Positions 1-10,126 of a DNA stretch of 64,000 nucleotides are shown here, in pieces. This DNA is from Lysobacteraceae bacterium CU05-9. GTDB lineage: Bacteria; Pseudomonadota; Gammaproteobacteria; Xanthomonadales; Xanthomonadaceae. The stretch covers positions 1 through 64,000 of the forward strand of contig SWJS01000005.1 in NCBI GenBank assembly GCA_007556525.1. The letters run 5' to 3'. Position 1 is the first letter of the stretch; each line of letters starts with the position of its first letter. The position numbers and the translations under genes are program-made. Under the pieces are notes generated by a model, which saw only the letters and a program-made list of their open reading frames with translations, was not told the DNA's origin and did not search any database.

Positions 1-151
1 GGAAGGCGTCGAAATGGTCATGCCAGGCGACAACATCAAGATGAACGTCTCGTTGATCAACCCAGTCGCAATGGACGAAGGTCTGCGTTTCGCAATTCGC
101 GAAGGCGGCCGTACGGTTGGCGCAGGCGTTGTGGCGAAGATCATCAAGTAA
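1..151 (+). CDS. tuf: Elongation factor Tu, C-terminal fragment (cut by window edge)
   Basis: The reading frame starting at base 2 encodes the last 49 residues of EF-Tu and stops at TAA 149-151. The tail contains [25 protein letters not shown] and ends VVAKIIK, which is the diagnostic domain III end of the translational GTPase that delivers aminoacyl-tRNA to the ribosome. The start and the GTPase domain lie outside the window. A strong intrinsic terminator follows 28 bases later, so this is the end of its transcription unit. In many proteobacteria tuf closes the rpsL-rpsG-fusA-tuf operon, but that cannot be checked here. Confidence 0.96.
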   Translation, partial: EGVEMVMPGDNIKMNVSLINPVAMDEGLRFAIREGGRTVGAGVVAKIIK

Positions 152-179
152 TCTCGACACACCCTAGCAACATCAAGAA

Positions 180-206
180 CCCTGCAACGAAAGTTGCAGG
201 GTTTTT
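180..206 (+). terminator. Rho-independent terminator of tuf
   Basis: A perfect 9-bp stem (CCCTGCAAC at 180-188 pairing with GTTGCAGGG at 193-201) is closed by a GAAA tetraloop. It is followed by a run of T (202-206 and further T-rich sequence). It lies 28 bases after the tuf stop codon. Confidence 0.93.
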
Positions 207-233
207 TGTTGTTGGGTGGACGATTCTTACACT

Positions 234-337
234 TAGGTTGAGTTAGAGGTAGAGGTAGACTATTTAGTAATGACGCGCCACGGCGCGTGCTTGCCGCACA
301 GCGGCTTTCACTACATCGTTTAACTCTACCTATACCT
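234..337. repeat. Dispersed intergenic repeat, copy 1 (AGGTAGAG-type ends)
   Basis: The segment has one end built of GTTAGAGGTAGAGGTAGAC (242-260) and an inverted end TAACTCTACCTATACC (321-336). Inside are two hairpins: ACGCGCC-AC-GGCGCGT (273-288) and GCCGC-ACA-GCGGC (293-305). Read on the minus strand it shares ACGATGTAGTGAAAGC, the following CGC-rich hairpin and both ends with the segment at 4476-4554. That makes it a true repeat family, not a chance palindrome. It holds no coding sequence and resembles REP or MITE-like non-autonomous elements. Confidence 0.75.
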
Positions 338-360
338 GCTGTACTAGGCAGTTCAGTTAG

Positions 361-387
361 TTGTTCGTGCGCAGTTGCGTGTATAGT
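361..387 (+). promoter_or_regulatory. Possible promoter of the sigma factor/kinase operon
   Basis: TTGTTC (361-366) and TATAGT (382-387) are separated by 15 bases, a short but usable spacer. Transcription would begin near 394. That leaves almost no leader for the ATG at 398 and supports initiation at the ATG at 425. This is a sequence-only prediction. Confidence 0.3.
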
Positions 388-424
388 GCAGTGAGAGATG
401 AAATTCCGCTGGGGCGGCGTAGAC

Positions 425-976
425 ATGGAAAATGTAACCGTACTTGTACATAAGTGGCAAGCTGGTGACAGTGAGTCGCGAGAAGTTGTTTTTGGAATGT
501 TGCATCAGCACTTGGTGCAATCGGCGCGCGGACAGTTGCGCAAATATGGGTGCATTACTTTGCAGCCCGGTGATGTCGCGAATGAAGCGATCGTGAGAAT
601 GCTGGGGAGCGATGCGAGTTATTCGGATCGGACGCATTTGCTTGCGGTGGCGGCGTTGCGGATGCGCGGTGTTTTGGTCGATCACTTGCGTTCGAAGTTT
701 GCGGGCAAGCGTGGTGCGAGTCCATTGCGCGTGACTTTGTCGCTGCCGGAACTGAAGTCGGATACGTCGGGTGAGCCGTTTGAGGTTCTGGCGCTGAATC
801 AAACGTTGGATCAACTCTCCGAGTTTGATGAGCGTGCGGCGCAGGTGATTGAGATGACGTATTTTGGCGGCATGAGTCGCAAGGAAATTGCGACGGCGCT
901 GGATGTGTCCATACCGACCGTTGACCGTGATTTGCTGTTTGGCAGGACGTGGCTGTCGCGCGAACTTGCAAGCTGA
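425..976 (+). CDS. RNA polymerase sigma factor, Sigma70_ECF family
   Basis: An ECF-like sigma factor of 183 residues. The N-terminal half matches region 2 of the family (VHKWQAGDSESREVV, then a LRKYGC..LQPGDVANEAIVR stretch). The C-terminal half carries the region 4 helix-turn-helix (RAAQVIEMTYFGGMSRKEIA, then ALDVSIPTVDRDL). The frame is open from an ATG at 398, but family proteins start a few residues before the T-x-L-x-x-W motif and the predicted transcript starts near 394, so I prefer 425. The Ser/Thr kinase gene follows 18 bases downstream, presumably in the same operon. Sigma factors of this kind are commonly paired with Hanks-type kinases, so the kinase may control it or share its signal. 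No anti-sigma factor is visible. Confidence 0.87.
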   Translation: MENVTVLVHKWQAGDSESREVVFGMLHQHLVQSARGQLRKYGCITLQPGDVANEAIVRMLGSDASYSDRTHLLAVAALRMRGVLVDHLRSKFAGKRGASPLRVTLSLPELKSDTSGEPFEVLALNQTLDQLSEFDERAAQVIEMTYFGGMSRKEIATALDVSIPTVDRDLLFGRTWLSRELAS

Positions 977-994
977 CGCGCGAATGGTTCTGTC

Positions 995-3742
995 ATGGCG
1001 CGGTTGAGTGTCGAGCAGAAGAAGGCAGTCCGCGCATATTTTGATGAGTTAAGTCTGCTGCCTGCGTCGCAATGGCGTGAGCGGTTGGATGAGCTGTGTG
1101 TGGATGCCGATGTTGCGGAAGAGACGCTGACGCTTCTGCGGATGAAAACCGGCACGACGGATCATATTCAACGGCATGTTTCGCAGATGCTTGAGCAAGC
1201 GGAATTACCGGAGTTGGATGTCGGGGATACGCTCGGGTTCTGGCGACTGATTGAAAAAATCGGCAGCGGCGGCATGGGTACCGTGTTTCTCGCCGAACGT
1301 GCGGACGGAATGTACGAACGCAAGGTCGCTATCAAGTTGCTGCATGGCATTTCCGATAGTGAGGCTTCGCAACAGCTGCATGTTGAGCGTCAGATTCTGG
1401 CGCAGATGGAATTGCAAAATGTCGCGCGACTCTACGACGGCGGTACGACACCGAATGGCAATCCATATCTCGTCATGGAATATGTCGAGGGAAGGCCGCT
1501 TAATCAATACTGTTCCGAAAATGGATTATCCATCGCGGATCGTGTGATGTTGTTCCTTGAGATCTGCAAGACGGTGCAGAGAGCTCATGAGCAGTTGGTT
1601 TTGCACTGCGACTTGAAACCAGAAAATATCCTGGTCGACAAGCGCGGCAAGCCTGTGCTGCTCGACTTCGGCGTCGCGCGGATGATAGGCGATAGTACAG
1701 TGTCGTCGGCGCGTCGGTTTACCCCGGCGTTCGCATCACCGGAGTTGATTGATGGCAGGGCAGTTGGGACAGCGTCGGATGTTTTTAGCTTGGGTGTGAT
1801 TTTGCTCGAGTTACTTTCGTTGCATGAAGGTGCGCGCGATCAGACCGATGCGATGGCGCGTTTGCCGTTAGCAAGTGAGTGGTCGAATGAGCCCGAGTCG
1901 TGGCGGCAGACACTTCGCGGTGATCTCGATGCGATCATCGCGAAGGCAACGGCGACGAAGCTTGAGAAGCGATACGCAACGGTCAGTGCGTTGGCGAATG
2001 ATCTGCGTCACTGGCAGGAGTTGAAACCTGTAGCGGCGCGGCAAGGTGGCAACGCGTATGTGGTGCGGCGTTTCATCCGGCGTCGGTGGCGTAGCGTTGC
2101 GGTGGCGGCGGGAGTGTTCGCATTATCACTGGTTTTCGTGGTGAATTTGAAGATTGCGCGTGATGAGGCGCAACGTGAAGCTCGGTCGGCCGAAGAGACA
2201 GCGAAGTATCTTGTGAGCATGTTCGATAGCACGGATCCGAGCCGTCGCGGCGAAGATGCCGAGCGTCCACTGACTGCGCGTGAATTGCTTGATAGCGCGA
2301 GTCTTCGTGTGCAGACGGATTTGCGGAGCTCGCCGGAATTGCGTGGGCGTTTGCAGGCGGCGTTGGGACAGGCTTACCAAAACCTCGGCATCAACGCGCC
2401 GGCAGAGCAGATGTTGCAATCCGCATTGGACTCGATGGAAGGTCAGCGATCATCCAAGCCAGGCAACATTGCAATGATACTCGCGGCTCTGTCGCTCGAA
2501 AAAACGCGCAAAGGTGACGGGGCTTCGGGTCTTGCGATGGCGCAACGTGGATTGGATGCTTTGGAATCAGGTGGGTCATCGCCAGCACTTCTGGCTTCAT
2601 TGCATTTGGCAAAGGGCACGGCACTTCAGAACATGCAACGCTATCCGAGTGCAGAAGCGGAATTGCAGCGCGCCGAGAAACATCTGGAGGAGGTTCCGTC
2701 GCGTGAAGAGCACGAATTGCGAACCAGCGTTGCGGAAACATTTGCGTTGACCTATTGGCGTTGGGGACGAATGCAGCTGGCAGAAGATCGCTACCGTTCC
2801 TTAATTGCGGACACACCGGCGGATAAGCTCAGCGCACGTCATGAGTTGGAAACCCGATTGGCTCAGGTGTTGCGCAGTGCAGGGAAGTTCGCGGAAGCGA
2901 GGGTGATTTTGGAAGCTGGATTGCCACGTGCCATCGCGCTGTACGGCGAGGATAGTCAGTACGTCATCCTGCAACACGAAGCACTTTTCGACTTGTATGC
3001 AGACTCCGGCGAATATGTTGCTGCGGATCGGGAAATGAAAATTTTGCTCGAGCGTTTGACACAGCCAAACGGTCAAGGCACGCTGCGGCAGTCGATGGCG
3101 TTGTATAACTACGCGGAGATGCTGTCGGATCATGGCCGCTATGCAGACGCTGAAAGAAATTACCGTGAAGCCTTGAGTCTTCGTCAGCAATTGGCCGGAG
3201 CGGATGCGGCGATGACTTTGAGGGCGGAAGTGGGTTTCGCCAATTTCCTTCTGCGTCAGGGTAATTTCGTCGAAGGACGTGCGCATTTGTTGCACGCTGC
3301 GGAGGGACTTTCGAAGCAGTTGCCTCCTGACTCTCCGGCACGGATGGAAATCGCCATTGGCGAGTCGATCCTTGCTCTGCACGACGGGGATCTGGCGAAA
3401 GCAGGGCGCGTTCTCGCCCCATACAAGACCCTTGACTTTGGTTTGCGCGAGTGGATGTCGCTGCAGGATGCTTATGCAGCTTACCACACGGCTTCCGGGC
3501 GACTGGAAGAAGCGCTACTAGTCCGGAAGAATGCATTGCGACGCGTATCCTCTCAATTTGGCCCGCAGAATGTCAGAACAGCGCACTGCGAACTGGAAGT
3601 CGCGGAAGCGCAACTCGCGCTTGGTCAGCGCGCTGCCGCAATGGCAATGACACGCAGTGCGATCGGAATTCTTCAGTCGAAACTTGCGGATGATTCAACT
3701 GAATTTAAGCGCGCTCAAAGCATACTCGCCAGTTCACTTTGA
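995..3742 (+). CDS. Membrane Ser/Thr protein kinase with periplasmic TPR repeats
   Basis: A 915-residue Hanks-type kinase. A short N-terminal region precedes the kinase domain at about residues 80-345: glycine loop GSGGMG (90-95), ATP-binding Lys114 in VAIKLL, catalytic loop HCDLKPEN (204-211), DFG (224-226) and ASPE (247-250). The catalytic loop has Cys where most kinases have Arg (HCD instead of HRD), so it belongs to the non-RD type. One transmembrane helix follows at about 367-384. The remaining 500 residues are alpha-helical with TPR-like repeats (AEQMLQSALD, AEAELQRAEKHLEE, DAERNYREALSLRQQL) and would face the periplasm. It is likely co-transcribed with the sigma factor 18 bases upstream. 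Ligand and substrate are unknown. Confidence 0.92.
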   Translation: MARLSVEQKKAVRAYFDELSLLPASQWRERLDELCVDADVAEETLTLLRMKTGTTDHIQRHVSQMLEQAELPELDVGDTLGFWRLIEKIGSGGMGTVFLAERADGMYERKVAIKLLHGISDSEASQQLHVERQILAQMELQNVARLYDGGTTPNGNPYLVMEYVEGRPLNQYCSENGLSIADRVMLFLEICKTVQRAHEQLVLHCDLKPENILVDKRGKPVLLDFGVARMIGDSTVSSARRFTPAFASPELIDGRAVGTASDVFSLGVILLELLSLHEGARDQTDAMARLPLASEWSNEPESWRQTLRGDLDAIIAKATATKLEKRYATVSALANDLRHWQELKPVAARQGGNAYVVRRFIRRRWRSVAVAAGVFALSLVFVVNLKIARDEAQREARSAEETAKYLVSMFDSTDPSRRGEDAERPLTARELLDSASLRVQTDLRSSPELRGRLQAALGQAYQNLGINAPAEQMLQSALDSMEGQRSSKPGNIAMILAALSLEKTRKGDGASGLAMAQRGLDALESGGSSPALLASLHLAKGTALQNMQRYPSAEAELQRAEKHLEEVPSREEHELRTSVAETFALTYWRWGRMQLAEDRYRSLIADTPADKLSARHELETRLAQVLRSAGKFAEARVILEAGLPRAIALYGEDSQYVILQHEALFDLYADSGEYVAADREMKILLERLTQPNGQGTLRQSMALYNYAEMLSDHGRYADAERNYREALSLRQQLAGADAAMTLRAEVGFANFLLRQGNFVEGRAHLLHAAEGLSKQLPPDSPARMEIAIGESILALHDGDLAKAGRVLAPYKTLDFGLREWMSLQDAYAAYHTASGRLEEALLVRKNALRRVSSQFGPQNVRTAHCELEVAEAQLALGQRAAAMAMTRSAIGILQSKLADDSTEFKRAQSILASSL

Positions 3743-3932
3743 TGTTATACGAAATATTTTTTCGTGGACGTGATAGTTTCCGATGACGTCTTACGGTTCC
3801 ATCATTAAGACACGGTGATTTGCAGGATGCAGATGGGTCACCAGGGATTGGTGGTAGCCGTGTCGCAAGTGGACGCTGGGGCAATGAGGAAAAGGATTTC
3901 CTCACCCGTCCAACATCGGGTATCGTCATGGG

Positions 3933-4475
3933 ATGACTAATGCAAACGATGTACTTCAGTTTTGGTTCGAAGAGTGCAAGCCTTCACAGTGGTTTGAAGT
4001 CGATCCCTCCTTTGATGAATTGATTCGCACACGGTTCGGTGAGCTGCTTGTCTCTGCGTCGCAGTGCGAGCTGTATGGCTGGCGTTCCAATGCCGACGGT
4101 CGACTCGCCGAGATCATCATTCTCGATCAATTTTCGCGTAATGCGTTTCGCAGTACGCCACAAGCATTTGCGCAGGATCCGTTGGCGTTGGGTCTTTCGC
4201 AGGAAGCAGTCGCGGCCGGTGCACTTGACGAACTCTGTGAAATGCAGCGCGCGTTTCTGTTGATGCCGTACATGCACAGCGAATCCCGTGCGATCCATGC
4301 AGTTGCAGAAGGATTATTCAAAAAATGGACGCCGCCAACCAACTACGACTTCGAACTCCGGCACAAGGTGATCATTGATCGCTTCGGACGTTATCCGCAT
4401 CGAAACTCGATCCTATCGAGAGCCTCATCCGCTGAAGAGCTTGAATTTCTTCGTCAGGCTAACTCCAGCTTTTAA
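3933..4475 (+). CDS. DUF924 family protein
   Basis: 180 residues. The sequence begins NDVLQFWFEE and contains DQFSRNAFR, AFAQDPLAL, FLLMPYMHSE and GRYPHRNSILSR, the recognisable signature of the DUF924 family of small all-helical, TPR-like cytosolic proteins with no established biochemical role. About 190 bases separate it from the kinase gene and hold no gene or clear terminator. The stop codon is followed immediately by copy 2 of the dispersed repeat. It is probably a single-gene unit. Confidence 0.85.
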   Translation: MTNANDVLQFWFEECKPSQWFEVDPSFDELIRTRFGELLVSASQCELYGWRSNADGRLAEIIILDQFSRNAFRSTPQAFAQDPLALGLSQEAVAAGALDELCEMQRAFLLMPYMHSESRAIHAVAEGLFKKWTPPTNYDFELRHKVIIDRFGRYPHRNSILSRASSAEELEFLRQANSSF

Positions 4476-4554
4476 ATAGGTAGAGGTATAGGTAGACGAT
4501 GTAGTGAAAGCGCGCTTGCGCGCAAGACTGGATAGTCTAACTCTACCTATAACT
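4476..4554. repeat. Dispersed intergenic repeat, copy 2
   Basis: It starts right after the DUF924 stop codon with ATAGGTAGAGGTATAGGTAG and ends with TCTAACTCTACCTAT (4536-4550), an inverted match of the start. Between them are ACGATGTAGTGAAAGC, shared base for base with the reverse complement of copy 1, and a hairpin GCGCGC-TT-GCGCGC (4510-4523). It is non-coding. Confidence 0.75.
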
Positions 4555-4557
4555 GTT

Positions 4558-4585
4558 ACAGAGCTGAGCTTCGCTCAGACTCTGT
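4558..4585. other. Hairpin between the DUF924 and Rieske genes
   Basis: ACAGAG plus CTGAGC (4558-4569) pair with GCTCAG plus CTCTGT (4573-4585). This gives a 12-bp stem with one bulged base and a 3-base loop. It includes the stop codon of the minus-strand Rieske gene (4575-4577). Neither side has a T run, so it is not a classical terminator. It may protect the 3' end of the suf transcript. Confidence 0.5.
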
Positions 4586-4901
4586 CATCCCGCGTCCAGA
4601 TACCGACATCGTCGACTTTGACCGGGAACTTCGGGACGGGCTCATAGGCAGGCGGGCAGGTTGGGTCACCATCCTTGACGTCGAACTTCGCGCCATGGAG
4701 AACGCATTCGATTTCGCCGGTGGTTTGATCGAATTTGCCGGCACTCAACTCGAAATCTTCGTGCGAACAGATGTCGAGCATCGCGAAGTACTGACCATCC
4801 CAATTAATGACGAGGATCGGTGTGTCGCCGTCCCAGACGACGGTCTGTTCGCCGGGCAGCAGTTGCGATTGGGCGGAGACGAAGGTCCAGTTTTCGCTCA
4901 T
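4575..4901 (-). CDS. Rieske [2Fe-2S] ferredoxin, last gene of the suf operon
   Basis: 108 residues, a stand-alone Rieske domain. The two cluster-binding boxes are C45-S-H47 and C66-V-L-H69 followed by GAKFD. This is the arrangement of soluble ferredoxin components of aromatic dioxygenase or nitrite reductase small-subunit type proteins, with no signal peptide or membrane anchor. The start codon overlaps the stop of the preceding acetyltransferase gene (ATGA), so translation is probably coupled. It ends the SUF operon and may serve as an electron donor or as a first client of the assembly machinery. Its partner is not evident in the window. Confidence 0.88.
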   Translation of the reverse strand: MSENWTFVSAQSQLLPGEQTVVWDGDTPILVINWDGQYFAMLDICSHEDFELSAGKFDQTTGEIECVLHGAKFDVKDGDPTCPPAYEPVPKFPVKVDDVGIWTRDDRV

Positions 4902-5413
4902 AGTATTTTTTCCATGATTTCAAATTGCAGATCGTCGCGCTTGGGAATGCCGAAGCGCTCGTCGCCATAAGGGAATGGTTTCTTGATACCCGTCAAAGCG
5001 TAACCACGGCGCTCATAAAACGCGATCAACTCGTCGCGGCAATCAATCACCGTCATGCGCATCGCGGGCAGCTTCCACCCATCGCGGACAACGCGTTCAG
5101 ATTCCGCAAGCACCAACTTGCCGATGCCGCTGCCTTGCAGTTCAGGAGAAACGGAAAACATGCCGAAGTAACCCGCGCCATCTTCCTGCGAAATGAATGC
5201 GCAGGCTTTCAAGCGACCGTCGTCTTCGTAGCAGAGAATTTCGCCTTGGGGATTGTCGAGGCACGCTTGGATGTCATCGGGACCGGTGCGACGTCCGCCG
5301 AGCAGATCGGCTTCGGTGGTCCAGCCTTTTTTGGAGATTTCGCCGCGATATGCGGATTCAACCAACGCGACTAACGCGTCCACGTCGGCAAGGTTCGCAA
5401 ATCTGAAACTCAT
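4898..5413 (-). CDS. GNAT family N-acetyltransferase in the suf operon
   Basis: 171 residues with the GNAT fold. The N-terminal motif is RFANLADVDALVALVESAYRG. The acetyl-CoA binding motif A appears as FSVSPELQGSGIGKLVLAE (pyrophosphate loop QGSGIG). The C-terminal motif is IAFYERRGYALTGI. The gene overlaps sufS by four bases at its start and the Rieske gene by four at its end, so it is a firm operon member. The substrate is unknown. Similar acetyltransferases occur next to suf genes in related bacteria, but no role in iron-sulfur assembly follows from the sequence alone. Confidence 0.86.
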   Translation of the reverse strand: MSFRFANLADVDALVALVESAYRGEISKKGWTTEADLLGGRRTGPDDIQACLDNPQGEILCYEDDGRLKACAFISQEDGAGYFGMFSVSPELQGSGIGKLVLAESERVVRDGWKLPAMRMTVIDCRDELIAFYERRGYALTGIKKPFPYGDERFGIPKRDDLQFEIMEKIL

Positions 5414-6633
5414 GCAAGAAGCTTCCGCACCTTATTCAACGCCGCGACCAATGCATCGGCATCTTCGAACGTATTGTAAAAAGCAAACGACGCACGACAC
5501 GTCGCAGTCACACCAAAGAACTGCACCAGTGGATGCGCGCAATGCATGCCCGAGCGAACCGCGACGCCTTCGAGATCCAGCATCGTGGCGAGATCATGCG
5601 AGTGGACGCCTTCAATTGCGAAGCTGATGACCGCAGCCTTCTCCGGTGCGGTACCAATGATGCGCAAACCTTCGATGGTGAGCAGTTGCTTCGTCGCGTA
5701 CGCCAGCAATTCCTGCTCACGAGTCGCAATGTTGTCGATGCCGATGTCGTTGATGTAATCGACCGCCGCACCGAGACCGATGACGCCCCCGATATTCGGC
5801 GTGCCGGCTTCGAACTTGTGCGGCACGGTGTTGAACGTGGTGCCTTCAAATGACACGGACTTGATCATCTCGCCACCGCCAATGAATGGCGGCATCGCAT
5901 CGAGCAATTCCTTGCGACCCCAAAGCGCACCGGTACCCGTCGGTCCGAGCATCTTGTGACCGGTAAGCACGTAAAAATCGCACCCAAGCGACGGAATGTC
6001 CACGCGCATGTGCGGAACTGCCTGGGAGCCGTCGATGACGGTAGGTACCCCATTCTTGCGTGCCATGCGGCAGATCCCGCGGATTGGGTTCACGGTGCCG
6101 AGCACGTTCGACACATGCGTGACCGCAAGCAATTTCACGCGAGGTTGCGCGAGTTGAACAGCGAGCTTTTCGAGATCCAACGTACCGTCTTCCAGAATCT
6201 CAACGGGTTGCACGACGGCACCGGTGCGCGACGCCATCATCTGCCAAGGCACGAGGTTCGCGTGGTGCTCCATGCGGGAGACCAACAGTATGTCGCCGGC
6301 TTCAAGCGAGGGCAGGGCGAACGAATACGCCGCAAGGTTGATGCCGAAAGTCGTGCCGCTGCAGAGAATCAATTCATCGGGGCGGACGTTGAGGTGAGAC
6401 GCGAGTTTGCGGCGGGCACCTTCATAAGCGTCGGTCGCTTCGGCACCCATCGTATGCACACCGCGCGATACGTTGGCCGTGTAGTACGAATAGTAGGCAT
6501 CCATGGCCTCGACAACTTGGCGTGGCTTCTGCGACGTGTTTGCGCTGTCCAAGTAGACCAACGGCTTCCCGTGGACCGTGCGTTTCAGCGTCGGAAAATC
6601 TTCGCGGACTTTCGACCAATCGACCGCGGTCAT
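5410..6633 (-). CDS. sufS: Cysteine desulfurase SufS
   Basis: 407 residues counted from the ATG at 6633, which overlaps the sufD stop codon as ATGA. The frame is open 16 codons further, but that start would lie inside sufD and add residues foreign to the family. It is a PLP enzyme that takes sulfur from cysteine for Fe-S cluster assembly. Visible motifs are the N-terminal VYLDSANTSQKP, the PLP lysine in LTGHKMLGPTG, and the catalytic cysteine near residue 365 in RSGMHCAHPL on a short type II loop. It sits downstream of sufBCD in the same operon. No SufE or SufU sulfur acceptor gene is present nearby. Confidence 0.95.
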   Translation of the reverse strand: MTAVDWSKVREDFPTLKRTVHGKPLVYLDSANTSQKPRQVVEAMDAYYSYYTANVSRGVHTMGAEATDAYEGARRKLASHLNVRPDELILCSGTTFGINLAAYSFALPSLEAGDILLVSRMEHHANLVPWQMMASRTGAVVQPVEILEDGTLDLEKLAVQLAQPRVKLLAVTHVSNVLGTVNPIRGICRMARKNGVPTVIDGSQAVPHMRVDIPSLGCDFYVLTGHKMLGPTGTGALWGRKELLDAMPPFIGGGEMIKSVSFEGTTFNTVPHKFEAGTPNIGGVIGLGAAVDYINDIGIDNIATREQELLAYATKQLLTIEGLRIIGTAPEKAAVISFAIEGVHSHDLATMLDLEGVAVRSGMHCAHPLVQFFGVTATCRASFAFYNTFEDADALVAALNKVRKLLA

Positions 6634-7874
6634 GCGAGATCCAGTCCCTGCAACGACTGATCCAATTGCGTTCCGAGCCACTCGCGCAACGGCTTATCTT
6701 CAACAACGCTCAGCAATTCATGGCAAAAAGCCGCAATCAACATCGTTTTCGCCGCCGTCGCATCAATGCCGCGCGACTGCATGTAGAACAATGCGTTCGT
6801 GTCCAACTGACCGACTGTCGCACCGTGCGCCGCCTGCACCTCTTCGGCGTAAATCTCAAGCACCGGTTGTGTGTCGATTTCGGCGTTGTCGCTGAGCAGC
6901 AAATTCTTGTTGCTCAATGAAGCTTCAGTGAAGTCTGCACCTTCAGCAATGATGATGCTGCCATGGAAAGCGATTCGCGAACGCTCTGCACCGAGACCAC
7001 GCCAATTCAAATCGCAGGACGTATTCAACGCGTTGTGCATGATGTCCAGGCGAGTGTCGATGTGGCGCTTTTCGTCACCCAACAACACACCATTCGACAC
7101 GACATGTGCTTCATCGCCAATCAACGTGTAGTTCAACTCGTGGCGCGACAGAGATGCACCCAGCTCGAGATCCAGACGGCGATAGTTCGCTGCACGATCC
7201 AGGGTCACTTCCGTGCGTGCAATCCATGTCGACGATTTCGAATCCATTTGTGCGCGCACGTGTTCCATCGAGGCATCGGCGCCGAGCGAAACCACCAGGC
7301 GATTCGTTGACAGATGCTTGTGCGCACCCGTGCTGACGACGTGCTCGACGATGTTCAACGATGCGCCATCATCAACTTTGATGACGTGCGTGTTGTGTTG
7401 TGAAACATCGGCAGTTTCATCCGAAGTCTGTACCCAGGCAACATGCAACGGTGAAGACACAGCCGAAGTCGCATGGATTCGCACGCCACCTTCGCTCAAT
7501 GCTGCATTGACTTGGTTGAACGCATGCGCAGCACCGATCAATTCGAATGGCAAGGTATCCGACGATACAGAAACCGACAGTCCGGAGGGCAGGGCAGCGA
7601 CATCACTGGCAGCAGCGGAATAAACACCGTTAACGAACACAACTCGAGGCGATGGCATCGAAGCGATGACTGCATCATCCAGCACGGCGGCAGAAGCCAA
7701 CGAAGGCTCACGACGCTCCAACGCACGCAGCGAAGTGTATTTCCACTCTTCAACGCGAGCGTGCGGCAAGTCAGATTCCAACGCAGCAGCCAACGCCACG
7801 CGACGCGCACCGATATCCGCTAATGAACCACGCGCATCCAGTTGCCGCGAAAATGCTTCCAGCAGCGTACTCAT
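6630..7874 (-). CDS. sufD: Fe-S cluster assembly scaffold subunit SufD
   Basis: 414 residues. It is a beta-helix protein that pairs with SufB and the ATPase SufC to form the SufBC2D scaffold. The N-terminal part contains ARVEEWKYTSLRALERREP, typical of SufD. The C-terminal core contains AHGATVGQLDTNALFYMQSRGID and ARTMLIAAF-like sequence, including the conserved His of the SufB-SufD interface. The start codon directly abuts the sufC stop (TAA then ATG, no gap), and its stop overlaps the sufS start. Confidence 0.95.
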   Translation of the reverse strand: MSTLLEAFSRQLDARGSLADIGARRVALAAALESDLPHARVEEWKYTSLRALERREPSLASAAVLDDAVIASMPSPRVVFVNGVYSAAASDVAALPSGLSVSVSSDTLPFELIGAAHAFNQVNAALSEGGVRIHATSAVSSPLHVAWVQTSDETADVSQHNTHVIKVDDGASLNIVEHVVSTGAHKHLSTNRLVVSLGADASMEHVRAQMDSKSSTWIARTEVTLDRAANYRRLDLELGASLSRHELNYTLIGDEAHVVSNGVLLGDEKRHIDTRLDIMHNALNTSCDLNWRGLGAERSRIAFHGSIIIAEGADFTEASLSNKNLLLSDNAEIDTQPVLEIYAEEVQAAHGATVGQLDTNALFYMQSRGIDATAAKTMLIAAFCHELLSVVEDKPLREWLGTQLDQSLQGLDLA

Positions 7875-8644
7875 TTACGCATTCGCTCCCGGAGAAACGC
7901 GATCCTTGATCCAACCGTAACCGTGCGCTTCCAATTCCAGAGCAAGATCAGGACCACCGGATTCCACGATGCGACCATCGGCCAAAACGTGCACGTAATC
8001 CGGCTTGATGTAATCGAGCAGTCGTTGATAGTGCGTAATCAAAACAAACGCACGGTCCGGCGAACGCAACGCATTCACACCATCTGCAACGGCACGCAAC
8101 GCATCGATGTCGAGACCCGAATCAGTCTCGTCCAACACCGCCAAAGACGGTTCCAACAAAGCCATCTGGAAGATTTCGTTACGCTTTTTCTCACCGCCCG
8201 AAAAACCCTCATTCACGCCACGGTGCAGCAGATCATCGCGCAGGGACAAAATCGCCAACTTCTCACGCACCAACTTCAGGAACTGCATCGAATCCAATTC
8301 CGGTTCGCCACGCGTCTTGCGTTGCGCATTCAACGCCGTACGCAGGAAGTACGTGTTGTTCACGCCAGCGATTTCGACGGGATATTGGAACGCGAGGAAT
8401 ACGCCCATCGCAGCACGCTCTTCCGGATCCAACTCAAGCAAGTTGATGTCCTTGTAGATCACCGAGCCTGATGTCACTTCGTAGCCATCACGACCTGCGA
8501 GCACGTTGCCAAGCGTTGACTTGCCGGCGCCATTCGGCCCCATGATCGCGTGCACTTCACCGGCATTCACCGTCAGCGACAGACCTTTGAGAATTTCCTT
8601 TCCACCCACACTCGCGTGCAGATCCTTAATTTGCAAAATCGGGG

Positions 8645-8648
<4 letters not shown>
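7875..8648 (-). CDS. sufC: Fe-S cluster assembly ATPase SufC
   Basis: 257 residues, an ABC-type ATPase that is cytosolic and not a transporter. The Walker A motif GPNGAGKS is at residues 37-44, the signature is FSGGEKKR, and the Walker B region is [14 protein letters not shown] followed by the H-loop [11 protein letters not shown]. The SGGEKKR form, together with the neighbours, identifies SufC. Its start overlaps the sufB stop by four bases (ATGA) and sufD follows without a gap. Confidence 0.97.
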
Positions 8649-10120
<1,472 letters not shown>

Positions 10121-10126
10121 TTGCGC

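Noticed and set aside
398-424. ATG at 398 as the start of the sigma factor
   Set aside because: It would lie about four bases after the predicted transcription start and adds residues not seen in the family; kept only as an alternative.
3743-3932. Small gene between the kinase and DUF924 genes
   Set aside because: Only a minus-strand frame of 74 codons covers it, without a ribosome-binding site or recognisable sequence.
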